The translations under genes were made by a program, and so were the position numbers. From Phalacrocorax aristotelis (lineage: Eukaryota; Chordata; Aves; Suliformes; Phalacrocoracidae): DNA of 64,000 nt. The notes beneath the pieces are model-generated. The model saw only the letters and a list, made by a program, of their open reading frames with translations, had not been told where the DNA came from and did no database searches. The DNA is taken from the NCBI RefSeq assembly GCF_949628215.1, contig NC_134286.1, forward strand, positions 2,108,001 through 2,172,000. Direction: 5' to 3'. This document shows positions 40,501 through 55,500 of the stretch, piece after piece; within the stretch, counting starts at the first letter, position 1, and the number at the start of each line of letters is the position of its first letter.

Positions 40501-43500
40501 CTGTATTCTAATCCTAGAAGTGTGAGAAGAGTAGCTATATGGTTAATTTGCTGAGGTTCCTGAAAAAAAATGCTAGGTAATAAAGCAAGAATTAAAATCT
40601 GCAAAGAATATAACCCCAAACAATAAAGCAATTAAACTGCAGTTAGAAATTAACTACAAAAACAGCCTACTTCAAAACAAGTCGACATTAATTACGTTAT
40701 TTTCAACATAATGAAGCTTCAGCGTTTCTCAGTATTGTTCAGGTTTACTCCGTTCAGCGAACAAGCGCCCGGGTCTTCCACGTTGACCTGAACTGTTTGC
40801 CTCCCACTGATGCTGCAGATCCACCGCCTGAAAGAAGCTTTAACCGAGCCTGAGCGCGCACCACAGGAACAGCTGTTCTGCTCTTATTTGTACATCCATC
40901 CTCTTTGGTGAGATACCGATCATCCCATTACATGTGTTGCTTCCGAATAAAAATTTCTAACCCCAGAAAAATTAGAATAAAGCCTTGGCTGTGAGACAGA
41001 ATGTCAATCTTAATGCAGCAATCTTAACTCTTGCCACTGAATTTGATTCTGGGTACAATAATTTTATCTTTTTGGTGTTGCAGAGTAAATTCGGCCGATG
41101 GTCTGTAAGCCGAATGACAAATTGCTCTAAAAATTTAACACACTACCCTCAAAGCTATTGGTTGAAAATCCTACAAATGTGGTTCCTGAATAAAAGGATA
41201 AATTATTACCTGTACAGAGTGTCAGGCAGCAGGTTCTCAAGAACATGGCTTGTGTTTCTTCCAACAGTCACAAGCTGCTTTTCCCCATATTCTATATTAT
41301 ATCCCGTGATCTCTGACCCATGAGAACACGGTTCTTCCCATTGAATTGCAAGGCACGTTGATAAAGGAACAGAAATTTCCATTTGATCTTCTTCAAGTAA
41401 ATGCAGAACTGACACTGCTGCAGGCACCGACGCAGGGGTTGTCACCACACCAGTCTCACCAAACAACCCAACTCCAGCGACATTCACGGCCTGAAAGAGA
41501 GACCGCGTGTTGTTTGCAGAGTCTACATTTTTCTAACCAGAGAATCACGCCTATCGCGCTTCCTTTGGCATGTTCTTAAAAGCAATTTGGAAGCGAATGG
41601 AAAGATCTTCCAAATAAAGTGTAAATACCGCAAAATGTCTGGTATTTAACGCAGTGCTACATCTAAATTTCATTTCTAGAAACACGTAGTTAGGAGGGTC
41701 TGGGGCAGAAGGGAAAGCGTTTTTACCCATTACCTTCTATCCTGCATTAGTAGGTGACAGAACATAATTTTATTCACCTCTAGCTGAAGTTTTTCTTCAA
41801 ACTGTATGTACTTGTTTGTTTGTTTGCTTAGCAACACATAACACAAGGCTTGTCATACCTGGACTCTGCAATAATACGTGGTTGCAGGTGTGAGACCTTT
41901 TACTTCGTAGCTCTGGCAAGGGCCGGTGTAAATGAGATGCATCGAACCTTCCACCTGCCCCCAGTCCAGCCTGTATTCACTGATTTCCGCACCATTGCAC
42001 GCAGGACTCTGTGGGTTTAAGCGATAAATTTTCCTTCAGCTATTGCACATACATATGTTCACCGCACAAGTGTGATCTCTCATTACGCTGAGCAGAGACA
42101 CTGGAACAGAAGCACTGGGGTTGAAACCTGATGTTTTTTCCACCAAAGCCAAGGGCATGATTTTACATTCAGCCTGTTAAAAGGTTTCCATCTAGACACA
42201 CGTCTGTAATAATAATGCAATTCAGCCCAGAACTGATTGACTCACTCACTCTCACTCTTACCACTTGGATGAATCAAATGTATTATATACTAGTTACCAT
42301 ACCACAAGGAGGATTAAATGTCACCCAGTTCATTCAGTTAAGATGGAAATTCATAGCTGGCACAATTTACAAAACCAACGCGTACCTCTACGAAGAGATG
42401 TGCTCAAAATATTCCACCTCAACGTTTGTTATTTCTTCCATTTCTCTGTATCATACGTGCATCACTAGAATTCTAAAAGCCAGATATTAATTTGTGTATT
42501 ACTGAAAATCATCAAAACCTACCTCCCATGACACTACAACACAAGTTGCACTTTTACAAGTTATCAGGGGTTTGGAACATTGATCTGGGGGCCCTGGAGC
42601 GGTAGAGATCTCTGCTTTGTCAGAGTGAGGGCCAAACTGCAAGAAAATAGGATCACATGAATACAGCAACAGCAGTAGAGCAAAAACTGATGTGCAAGTG
42701 TATCAGCTGAAGAGAACAAATTATTTTTAACTTGACAGAGAATTATATTAGTTTCACAGCACCATTTAAAATTCCCTTCAGGTAGTTTACTCTATAAACT
42801 GGCCCTGTGTCTCCTGGAGACCTGTAATCCTCCCACTAACTCCCAGTGCTACGGTTTTGCAACTCCTCCTTCCCCTGTAGTCAGGATCTGGCTTCCAGAA
42901 GCAGCTGGGTCCTGTTTTAGACAGACTTTTACGCAACCAACATTTATCCCGACCTTTTTCAAACCTGGCGTTATTTGAACACACCCCTCCCTACACAACG
43001 CTATTCCCGCCCCACCAATCCGCGGAGCCCGCGCTGACTGTAACACACCAGGCAATTTCTTAAGGCACGAGCATTAAGTGGTTATTCACAGCCAGAAATG
43101 TAGGGGTCAAAGAAATGACTAAAAGTAGTAAGAGAATGTCTGGCACTAGCTTTGTACTAGTTACCTTTGGAACTGACAGCAATCCACTAAACAACAGAAA
43201 TGCAACACACAGCGAACATCCCCTTAAAGGGCCGGGGACGTTCAGTCCTTCTTTCAGCCCTCATTTACTGAATCTTCTTTAAATTCTACTTGTTTTATGC
43301 TGGAAGTCATTTTGCCCCTTCAACAGAACTACGACAGAACATAGAAGCTACAAAACATCATCAGGCTTCCAAGACAACAGTATCGTTACTCTCTTGTGTA
43401 AAAAAACAAATATTTGCCCATTAGCACATTGGTTACCCCAACTTTATTTGCTGCTCGTATCCAGAAGCCATATGTTCTCCCTGGAAGTAGATTGTTTACT

Positions 43501-46500
43501 ACACATTCAGCTGCTGGACCCTGATACACTTGTTTGCTTTCATCTTGTTCAGAGTTTGCCATCTCTACAATATATTCTGTAATCTCGGAACCTCCGTCTA
43601 CAGATGGTGGGCCTATGAAATAAAAAGAGATTTTTTTTTTTTTTCCCCCTATTAATGTCACATAGCACATTTTCTTTTAAATAGTTTCTAATCATCCTTC
43701 AAGCTAAAAGTTGAATCAGATGAATTCTAAAAGTTAGAGTGCAGGCTTTTATCATATACCTGAGCAAAAACACTTCACGAAGCTTGCTTCCCCCCCCCCC
43801 CCCCGGATACCTACTACTTTAAGATGGCCATAATCAGGTTTTTTCCAGGTATTTTCCACATATTTCCTTCAAAAACCAGTGTATCATCATTACTTTTTTA
43901 TTGTCTCCTTTACTAAGACAGAAAATGAAAAAAGGATGGTTGGTTTTTCAATTGCCAAACACGTGCCAGTAACGAGGCAGTCGGCAAGCCTTCTCGCTGG
44001 AAGACACTTATTTCTGCTTCCCTCTCACCACATCGTTGCACACGCACGCATCACCAAATCAGAGGTAGTTAGCAAGCTTTAGTCTTCCTGAAAAACCCCT
44101 ACGGACATGGACTACATCCGTATATATTCCCCTCCCTGCCCCCTCTCCCCCCAGGAGTTCTACAGATGTTTCATTTTTGTTCTGACGTTTAAAATCAGAG
44201 AAGTATTTTGCTCAGAAGCACTGGAGCTTACCCCACTGTAAAGTGATTTCCTTGGGCTTAGCTTTGCCTGCCAGGCATGGAGCGTGACACGGTCCAGGAG
44301 GAACAGCTGATGTTGTAACAGTCATAACATCAGAAGCCTAGCAGTAACACACGTTATTTCAGAGCGGAAACACAATCCAACATTTCACTAAAACAAGAGT
44401 CAGAAATGGTTTTTGGAAGCAAATTTGTTCTCATTTTTCTCACCTGGCTTTCACCACCTTTGCTGACACAGTAAACTCTCATTCTGTATGAGGTGCCAGG
44501 CTTGAGATGGTCACACACGTGTTCTCTCTGGGAACCGCTGTATATGGTGTCCCATTTACTTCCTGAGGAAAGAAAGAAAATACTTTACGCTACAAAACTT
44601 TTGCAAAGATCAACCTTGAAAATTCTCTCACACAATTACTAATTAAGAGCTAATCGAGCCACAGAATCCAGTTTGATCAATTCTGCGAAGAACATGTACA
44701 ACACAACATACGCACGTGAGAACAGAACAGTAATCGCCGGAGCGATGAGTAGTGAATCCGCATGCTGGATTAGCACACAAGCTGAATTAGGACAGAGGTG
44801 ACTGCTTACCAGCTGACGTCTCTGAGATTTCCAAGAAGTATTTAGTAATGTCTGATCCTCCATTATCTTTGGGTGGTTCTGAAAGAGATCGACATCTTAA
44901 AATAAATTATAGAGGATTTAAAAACAACGCGTTACTCTGCTATCAGCTTTTTCAGAGAACAGATTCATTCACTGTGGTATATGTTTGAGTAGAAAACTCA
45001 AGTCCAGCAGAAAACAGCATACTTCTATACTCACAATACGTTTTCCAGAAAACCAGGGCTTTTTATTACTAATCGTGATTATGCCAGGAAGAAGAGTAAC
45101 TAGGAAAATACTGCCAATTTCAGGCATCGTCTTTTTTTTTTTTTTTTTTAACAGCACGTGAAAATTACCGAAGCATCACAGTAAATCTAGAGGCTATTAC
45201 GACAGCCAATAACATTGACTGCTTCTCTAAAATAGAGAGAGACACTACTTTTGTGGTACAGCCCCCAAACAAAGCAAGCTGCAATGTTTTGGTAACGCTA
45301 GCTACTTCTCCCGCAATAATGGTCTCTGCAGAGACCAATAATGAGCCAGAGTTTGCCTGTTTTTCAGTCTGCATTACTGAGCAACCGCACGTGTGGAAGC
45401 GGCGCTGGAATGCAGCCATAACGGAAGGTAACCTACCCCAGGTCACTTTCACACTGTGCGAATGGATCTTGCCCTTCACGGTTGGTTTACTTGGTGGTCC
45501 AGGTTTGTCAGGATCGGTGCTGTGCTCTACCACCTCACTAGGGCTACTTTTTCCTTCATTGTTGTAGGCAAAGAGCTGTTTCAGGAATGAATGGAATATA
45601 TAATCACAATGCTTGATGTAACGACACCCCGCTGATTTGTAACGTACCTCCATCAAAAAAACCAACCCAAACCCACATACCCAAAAAGACAACAATTTCA
45701 AAGAAAACAGAATTAGCTAGTGCAAAAAATCTGATGTGTATTATGACTTCACCAAAAACTCTCCTAACAACAGAAGTACTGCAGGTAATTTTCCACTGTC
45801 TCCATAGAAAGTGTCTTAGCTGTACGAAAATGCTGAAACTCCAGAAAAGCATACAGTCATCATTTAGTTAGAAATAAAATATAGTACAAACCCTAAACTT
45901 ATAGGACGTACTCCTCCTAAGATTTCTTAAAGTGCATGAGAGTTCATCTCCGTTGTACTGTGGTTGGAACCCATAACCCTGTGAAGGAGGGAAAATAAGA
46001 ACAAAACGCAGTCACTAATTTTCCACGGTAAAACAAAAAGCAGATCAGATCAAATATTTTTTCAAATTGAGCTTCATCTTTGTTTCACTAATACTCGCCA
46101 ACTGTTGCAGTATTTTGCATTGTTTTATTCAAAAGTAAAAGCGAGAGTTAGTTTTTTACTTAAGCGCTGCTGCGTATCAGGCTTTCGCACGTATAACAAA
46201 ATCCAGCACTTACGGAACCTTCTTCTTCCATGTCTAAACTGTAAATGAGAGCGTCATCTGAAGACACGCCGCTAGGTGGGCTCCACTTTACTGACAGCCA
46301 GGTCACTCCTGCTTCAACGAGCACCGGGGGTGGCGGGGCTGGTGGGACAATTCCCGCTGTATAGTACGTCACTGTCTCGCTGAAACCACTGCAAAAATAT
46401 TTAAAAGAACCAAATATATTAATGACAGCAGACATAGTTGATGAGAGAATAAGTGATAATACATTGTGTTCATTACCTCATTCCAATATCATTTTTAGCA

Positions 46501-49500
46501 GCTAATCTGAGCGAATATTTTGTAGAAGGAGAAAGTTTGGTAAGTTTATACTGCTTCAGGTGCCCGTAGTAGCATTCTTTGAAGGGTCCATTCTTCCCCT
46601 TTAAAAAAAAAAAAGAGAACCACCTGAATAACTTCTTGCACGCCAACTGTATGCTCCCTGCTAAGGTCAACTTCTTCACTCTAAATTTTCCTAAATTTCA
46701 TTTCACTAATTTAATAACAATTAAAGAAAAATGAGTAAGCCTAAAGAACATAAGCTAATGTCATCATGGTCATGCTGAGTCTGCTGACAGCAATCCCCAG
46801 CGTTCTTGCTAATAAAACCTCATTTTGACTGAGATATCTGTTGAGTTTTTGGCACTGTAGATTTGACAAAATGGTAACAAACGGCTGCAGTTGAAAACAA
46901 AACACATTTGTGAAGTTTTTATCACTTTGGAATACACTTCAGTGAGAAGTTCAAAGCTGAGCGGTATTTGTGACAGCTACCAAAGATACAAGCCAAACTC
47001 ATCCATTTAAATGGAGCACAAGAATTAAAGATGCTGTGAAGAGCCAAATGAGGGAGTTTTACACTGTCCTCTCAGAGGATCTGAAAGGACTGTCTACTTG
47101 AATTGCTGCAATACCAGTCATTTGGTTCAAGCTCTTTAATCACCTTGTCCCTTTAAAACTGTCTGGACAGCTGCGCTGAAAATAGCTGATGTACCTAAGC
47201 AAAAAGTATTTTTAAGTATAATTGGTCTACAGGTGTCATTATGATTTTTTTTTCCACAAGAAAAGGGCTTACCTCATCCCATTCTAAAAGAAAATTAGTT
47301 ATTTTGGAACCATTGTCATTTGAGGACTGAAAATAAAGAAACAATGAAAGAAGTTAAAATCAAACAGTTCTGCTTTTAGAAATATTTTTGCACATAAAAA
47401 AACCATTTTAACAATTGAATATAACACTCTCCAACTGCCTTTTATAACGAAGTATTGTGCATAAAGCTGAAAGGAATCTGCAGCAGGCACACAGAACATC
47501 CCTCCTCTCCCACAAACACACTTGTGATCACCTGAAACTCCACTGTGGGCACAGACACACACATTCAGTAAAGTCAGTCAGAAAGGGTAAAAACTAGCAG
47601 CTATTTTAACTAGTTTAATTCCTCGCTCCTGATGGCTCTCCAGGCTGCTAGACTACTCCTCTGGTTTAGAACAGGATTCTTGCTGGTTTAGAATACGAGC
47701 TTATGAATAGTTTTATGAATAATGCAAATTACATTCTTACAGCTTTTTCCCTTGTGTCCTTGCACTGTGTGTTCAGCAACTGAGCATCGTAAGCGTTGAG
47801 GTGCACACCATTTGCGTTTGTTACAACATATGAATTGGGAACAACCTTTACTTTCTGAATACAGATTATACAAATAATTTAACTAGTTAAAGTCATTTAG
47901 CTATAAACCATTTCCAGGTAAAATCGTAGACATAAGAAAAACATGAAGAGACAAGAAAACAGTTACCAGCAAGTCTGCACAGATACTGTATGCGTTCAAA
48001 ACTCAAACAGTTAAATCTCCAAACTAGCCAAAGAAATTCACTACGCCCCGGTTAGAATGAGGCCTCTGAATTATAACATTACATTTCATCTGTTTATCAC
48101 CCAGGAACCCCAAATGAAAATAGAAATGCTGGATCCTTTCCTATGCTGCCAGTTCAGAAGAGAACTGTCCTACTGAATAGTTCATAGTCGGAGAGATCTG
48201 CTACCAACTCGATCACACTAAAGCCACATGCAAGAAACTAAGCAAGCGGTGAAAGGAAGAGGAAGAAACAATCACGATGTCAGTTATCAGTCTTAACTGA
48301 GCAACTTAAAAGCCAACACCTAAAGTACACACTAAATTATCGACAAAGCTAATTTAGACATACCATACACAAACACATCGGACTGCTTACCTTCCACTGC
48401 AAACTCAGGCTGTTTTTGGTTCGGTTAGTTAGCTTCGGTGCAGCCGGACAGTCTGGCTCACAGCTTTCTGTAGTGAAACTCACTAACTCTGAAATGGATT
48501 CTTTTATGGAACTGCTGGTTGCTGAAACTCTGAAGAAAGGACAATTAATTATGTTGCTATTGCATTAAAAGTTGAAAATTTAAGGAAAGTGTTGTCAGCT
48601 TTAGAAACGCAATTAATCACAAGAAGTGGTTACAGCAGCAGGACCAGCCTGCTCACGTTAGAGAATCATGGAATAGAATCACAGAATCATTAAGGTTGGA
48701 AAAGACCTCTAAGATCATGAAGTCCAATGCCCAACCAGCACCCCCAGGCCTCCTGAACCATGTCCCCAAGTGCCACGTCAACATCTTTTTGAACCCCCCC
48801 AGGGACGGTGACTCCCCCACCTCTCTGGGCAGCCTGTGCCAGGGCCTGACCGCTCTGGCAGGGAAGGCATTTTCCCTCATCTCCAACCTAAACCTCCCCT
48901 GGCGCAGCTTGAGGCCGTTTCCTCTCGTCCTGTCACTGGTGACCAGGGAGCAGAGAACAACCCCCCCCTTACTGCAGCCCCTCTCAGGCAGCTGCAGAGA
49001 GCGAGAAGGGCTCCCCTCAGCCCCCTCTTCTCCAGGCTAACCCCCCTCAGCCGCCCCCCAGCACACTTGTGCTCCAGACCCTGCCCCAGCCCCGCTGCCC
49101 TTCTCTGGACACGCTCCAGCCCCTCCAGGGCCTTCTTGTCCCGAGGGGCCCAAAACTGAGCCCAGCATTCGAGGTGGGGCCTCCCCAGTGCCGAGCACAG
49201 GGAGACGATTAATAGGAAACAAGCACCCAATCACTCTTCTTTCAGATCATCTATTCCAAAAGACAACAATTTCATGCCTCTTCATTCAGGAAGAAATAAA
49301 AAGAAGCAAGTTTATGATGCTGCTCCGGGTTCTAGTAACCAATACTCACGTCCTAAGAAACACCACTATCTGTCCTGTGTCCTGGGAGACAGAGCATGCT
49401 GACGGAGTAGTGTGATGGAGATCACTTACTGATCTTGAAGACTCCCGTTTGGCACCCTTCAGTTACTTTACAGTTACTGTCTACCACAGTGCAGGTATTT

Positions 49501-52500
49501 TAGTGATGAAATACACACGGGAGGCATGATGAAAACTATAGCAAGCATTATGGTAACAGAACACCTGACTTGAAATTAACCTTTTGCTAAAAAGACCTTG
49601 AGATTCAAATACGGACGACACTTGTGCAAGAGTACGGATACTAAAATGGGGGAAATCATCTGGCGAGGCAATAAAGCCACTGTTCAAATGGGACAGAACC
49701 TCTAGAGCAGCCACATTCATTTATGTTTGTTTTTGGAGAGCAATGACTTGACTAATTTTTCACAAATACCGTCTGTCTTATCAAGTGACTTGTAGGTAGA
49801 AAAAAGGTGCCCTGCACGGAAAGCAACACCACAAACCAAACAGACGCTGTGCTACACTGTGCTAGTGGAGCTGCGCTGAGTCTTTAACACACTCGGAACC
49901 CTTCTGCAGTTTAAGAATAGGAGCGTGCTTCAGGAAGTCTGAAAACTCGCCTCCTTCTGTGCCCAAGCACCGAGGCGTGCTCTCCTGCTACTGGATCAGA
50001 GTGTTCTGCCGCTTGTTTAACCAGCTTGTCTTTTCCCTGACCAGTTAAACACCTTCTCCAGTAACGCTTATTTACTCTGTGGGGCAATTCTTGATGTCAC
50101 ATCTTGTTCCCTTGAAACACAACATCTAACTTCTCCCCATTTCAACTTCCCTTCTTGCACTGCCACAGAAGCCTGCGGTTTAGAGAAGTAACTTCACAAA
50201 TCAAGCTGACAGGTCAGACTTGCAAATCCACGTTCAAGGCCAAACTATTTTATTTGCTGCTGCCTTCAGCCTACAAGAGTCTCTTCGATCGAGTCCTGTC
50301 TTATTGTTCTAAAAAATACCAACTGGGGATAACTTAAAGCTTCTATTTGAGAAACAAAGAGACAGAAGATAGTGGGGAAGAAAACGAGGTGACATTTCTA
50401 CGAAATCAGAGGATAAGTGGGAATTTAGATAGCGACGGTGGCATCCATAGCTATGATATTTTTGCAGAATGCTCCCCAGGTTGTTTGTGATCCCACCTTT
50501 TTCATGAAGCCACAATAATTTTGTAATTAACACATCAACAAAAGCATGAAGTATTTTGTTCTCACCAACATACCTGGCATGATAATCAGTTGCTGGTCTG
50601 AGATCAGGAAGTGTAATTGTTAATTCTTCCCCACTGTGAAAAGGAGGGGGGGAGAAAAAAAACAAAGAAAAGAGTTGCAGCTTTTCCTAATACTTTAAAG
50701 GAAAAAAGCTTATTGAAAAGCAAAACCATGTAGCGCACATTTAATTCTCACGTTTTCCATTGTCCATGTAACTCTTAGCGATATTACTTAAAATTTATTT
50801 CATGTGAAGTAGGTAGGTCTGCAAGTCAACAAACAGCTCCTGATAGAGAGATTGCTGATTGGTTAATGTTTTTAAACATCGGTATTGTGCTTAAATGAAG
50901 AAACTAAACTTACACATAGACAGATTTAAATTTTCCATTTTTACCACTGTTGGATATTGCTACTTCAAATGTAAATGCTGCTGGACTATGACTATGGCTC
51001 TCTCCATTCTGTGAACTAACTGGGAGATTCCAGGACAGAACGGCTGATCTTGCTTGTATATCAGAAACCTATTAAAAGCATAAATAATGCAAGTAAGTTT
51101 GCTTTCTGTAATAAAAGGTATATTAGTCAATAACATGGTGTTGCTAGTTTGCCTATGAAGTTCCTCGCTGGAGGAATTCTTTACCTTTGTAGTGGAAATA
51201 TCGAGTCATCATTTGAATTTAAATTATTTCCTCTTTTCACTTCTAAAATACCATATTAACGGATTTCCCTTCAAACACTCCACACATGTACAGGCACACT
51301 ACATTGTCTCAGTGTACAAAGAGAAATCTTCTATTTCACCTGCACTGTCTGCGTCACTCATTTGGAGCAAATTTTCAGATTTGGAGTCTTGAACGCTGAC
51401 ACCAGATCTTAGTTAGGCACCGTCACATTGCCTAACTTTCTAACTCTATTACAACTCCCTGACACATAATATTTAACCACTAAGCTACAGGATAGCAAGA
51501 GGCTCTGATTTTAAGTGCTCACGACTAAAATTGTCGGTCTAAGTTTTTTTGCTGCTTAATTCCCAGACTCCAAATTTCCTCTGACAAAGCCAACACAGCC
51601 TCCCGTTAGCATTAAGTACAGATGTACTTAATGTACAGATGTTAGCATTAAGTACAGAAGCAGCAGTGAAAAAATACTACCGTAACAAAGAATAGCTAGA
51701 AAGCTGGAGCAGAATATGACCCACGCTTACTGTATAGACAATGCAAAGAGGAGTTTCATTAAGCATGCTCGAGATCAAAAATATCAGCAGTTTTAGCCTT
51801 TAGACATTTAAATTAACACCACCGGACTCCAACTTCCTAAATTGGTCTGTAAATACTCAAATATTTGCTCCAATTCCTACACATAGAATAAAAAGATGAT
51901 CTTTTATTGTAAATTCTATTCCAAATATTCTTAAATCCTCTACGCTGAACAAAGGATGGTTCCAAGAGTGGATAGACTTCTGTTAGTTTAGCACGCCCTT
52001 GGTCTGCAAGGTACTAAAGCCCTGCATACACTAGACAACTTCAACAGTGGACACATTCTTGGCTTACAGACTGGGAAACTGAGTCAGGCATTTTCAGAAA
52101 GTTTAGAAACTGTGGGTTTCCATAGCATGGCTGCCCTTTCCCAGCTATAAGCTCTGACAACTAAAATAAATTTTCTCTATTAAATAAACCATTACGAAAA
52201 AAAGAAGAGATCAATAAGACACATGTTATTTTACAGAAAGTATATGCACAGAAAATAATGGTATTTTAAGGACAATACTTACGACTGGCTTGCCAATGCT
52301 CAAGTGAGTATCACATTTCTTGGATTCAGTGTCAGATTCTGAAATTTCAAATACACAACAGATTACCGAAAACTCCAAGAGTAAACCAGTCTGTTACAAA
52401 AATGCCACCACAAGATGGAGTTCGCCTCGTTAAGAGTTTAACAATAGTACTTATTGTGCAAAGTTCATTTCCTCTGTTTGTTTTGGCTGCGTGAGAGGTA

Positions 52501-55500
52501 GAAACACGAACTACCCAAAACTAACAGTGTTACAAAACCCCTTTTAGTACATCCTGCACAAAGGGTATATTTTCTGAATCTGAGCATAAATGGGTTTTCT
52601 TTGACAACACAAACACATTCTTCCAAAACAGAAAGGTGTTGAAAAATGACAATAAGATCTTCTCTCTCTATTGGGTGTGCTTTCCTTGAATTTCTATTGC
52701 AAAACACTTGGTCTAGGCATAATTTGGGAGAAGCCTGATCAAAACTGCACACGAAAAATACCTACAGGTACCAAAAGGGTTACATCTGTAAACTGACCGC
52801 TACCGTTGCAATCGTCCATGTCGAACAAGTCAGGCTGCTATTCTGCCCACAAATAAAAACTTTCTTCCCTCCAATAAATTTGTATTAAGACAAATCTTTA
52901 ATCCAGTGTATTTCTCATCCTTGAAACAAGTTGAATAGAAGCTTCCACCTCTACTTGCTTCCCAAGACACAATGTCAGATTTCTCTTTTATTTCCCTAAC
53001 CGAAGAGTTAAATACAGCAGTGACACAGATGAGGACCACACCTTGCAGCCTAACAAGACCTCTTAAATTAAGACACGCACACACAAAACACTAAAAGATG
53101 CACAAACCATTTAAGGAATCATGATAAGGAACTGCGTTTCAGCGACACTGTTTCAAACCAACAACAGAGACAAAGCTATTGTACACAAGGTATTTCAGTA
53201 TATGGATGTATATAGCCACAAGCTATTAAAAACCTCAAACGTTCCTTGGAGCAAAATCATGCACTGAACTGAAATTAGAGCTGATCAAACAACAACCTGG
53301 ACAGACAGTTGTTCAAACTTTCCTATTTCTGGAAGTGTTAATTAACTCCTGGATATCTGAAAAGTACCGCAAAGAATGGCACCAGAAGCCTTTTGTGGAA
53401 GTACCCACAGGTCATCCCTGCTTGGACTACTGATCAGTCCCAGGTCAGAAAAAGCAGAGAACTAAACAAAAGGTTTAAAATTAAATCTTCCTGAAGGCCT
53501 TATTTGAAAAATCTCAAGTGAACAAACTTGACATTCCTATGATTTCTAGAGGGGGGAAAAAAAACAAATCTAAACATAACAAAAAGTATTTCAAGGCTTT
53601 CTCTATGCCTGAGTAGCCAAAGAAATCTACAAATTCATTTTTTTCAGAAACTATTTTGCGGTGGACTTAGAGCACCTTCTGTTCCAAAAGAACCTCGATT
53701 TTTTTTTACCCTTTCAACGCAACCTACCTCCCATCTCTGCATCTGGGCTGCCCTTTGTTTTTCCTATCTGCTTCTGCTTTAGTTGTCCTCCTGCCCCTTG
53801 CTGTCCCTTTCCATTTCCATTCTGCATTGTTGCATTGGAAGAATTAACAACTTTATGTGGTGAAGATGGAGGACTGTTAAGTTTATTGTTAGTATGACCA
53901 CTAGCTTGTCTGTCTTTTAGTCTTTTCTTCAGGTGTTCTTGCATTTTGAGGCTCCTTTCATCTCGCTGAATGAAGTTTGTCCTTCCATGAGAACGAGGTT
54001 CTGCAAAGAAACAACTTATTTCATTATTCAGGACAATTTGACATCTGAGAAACGCTCTGTAAGTTAGAAGAGTAACCAGAACTTGAAAGCCCGTGGAAGT
54101 TCACTGCGCTTGCTTTGCCAGCCCGTAGGTTCATGGAGCTGCAGGGCTCGCATAACGTCAGCTTGGTGCATCCAAAGCCCCCAGGAGTTTCACGGGTGAC
54201 GCGCGGGTGTCTCTGGGCAGCAGAGCAACATGCTCTGACAAGAAACGCGCACGTATCGCACTGCTGACTGGCAGAGCTTCACCAGGCTTTGGGAACCTCG
54301 CCTGAGAAAGGGTTTACGGATTGGGCTCAAATCAGTGTATGTGCATAAGGATCAGGTAGTAGTAGAAAAATGCACCTGGAGGTGTAATTCTTGTTATTTA
54401 TTACCTATAAAATACAATATTCCTATTTAGCTCATGTCCAAATTGTTGATTTTTTTTTTCTTTTTCTTAAACTTTATTTTTGATCACTTGTTGAGTTTAG
54501 GGTTTGGAGGGGTTTTCCCTGTTTTTGGTGTTTTTTTGGTAGATGTATTTCTTCAGGCTTTTCTCTTTTGTTAGCTGCTCAAGATTATGCCTTGCACTTG
54601 CCTTTCTTCCCCAATATAGCCATACATTTACATCTTCAAAAAAGCGTAAGCAAATTCAAAACATAGCTTGGGTGCTACTGATTATTTCACCCTAGACATG
54701 ATCCAAAATAGCTTAATTACCAATTTAAGCTTGAGAGAGAGATAGTGAATAGTCTAATATTATTACATAGCTTAATTTCTTTCTGTGTTAAACGCTTGTT
54801 TATATAATAAGTCTTATGGCCTGGTTTAATTCAGCAGTGATCCTAGCCCTCCTCTGAAGTATTGCTTCATTCAGTTTTTAAATACAGAGTGGACTTGCAC
54901 TTCACCCTCCAGCATGGATTACTATGGGTTTTGTTTAAGTATGTTATTTTTATTCTCTTTCCAGTCATATTTGGACTCTGTCTAGCCAAAAAAACACATT
55001 AATGTACCAAATCAAATGCATTTTCAAAAAACTTCATGCCAAGGCTGTGACAAAAGGCAGCAGTTTTGGAGACCACAATTTTAGACAAAGGTAGAAGCAA
55101 TCATTGTGGCATTTACTGTAACAAAAGTAAGGATCCACGAACAATACACACTGTATTAAAACACTTCTAGGTTAGTGCTTTTGTATTAAATCCTTAAAAA
55201 CAGAACAGCAGAAGATTTAAGCTCTATACAGCGGTATTTCGCACGTGCGGAGTGCCTTCAGACCAGGCTCCACGATACCTTATACACAAGCATATTTTAA
55301 GACACCCCATAAACACACATAAGGCTCAGGGAGTCTAATAAGTAGCACCAAAATCAGAGGCATGTGAAAGAGCTACTGACAGACCTCGGCTGTCTCAATT
55401 TAAATGCACCGAGTGAAAGGCCTTCTCGTGTATTTAAACACTCTCACCTTGTTCTTGAAAAACGTGTGGTGGTGGATGCTGGTGAATGAACTGGGGCGGT

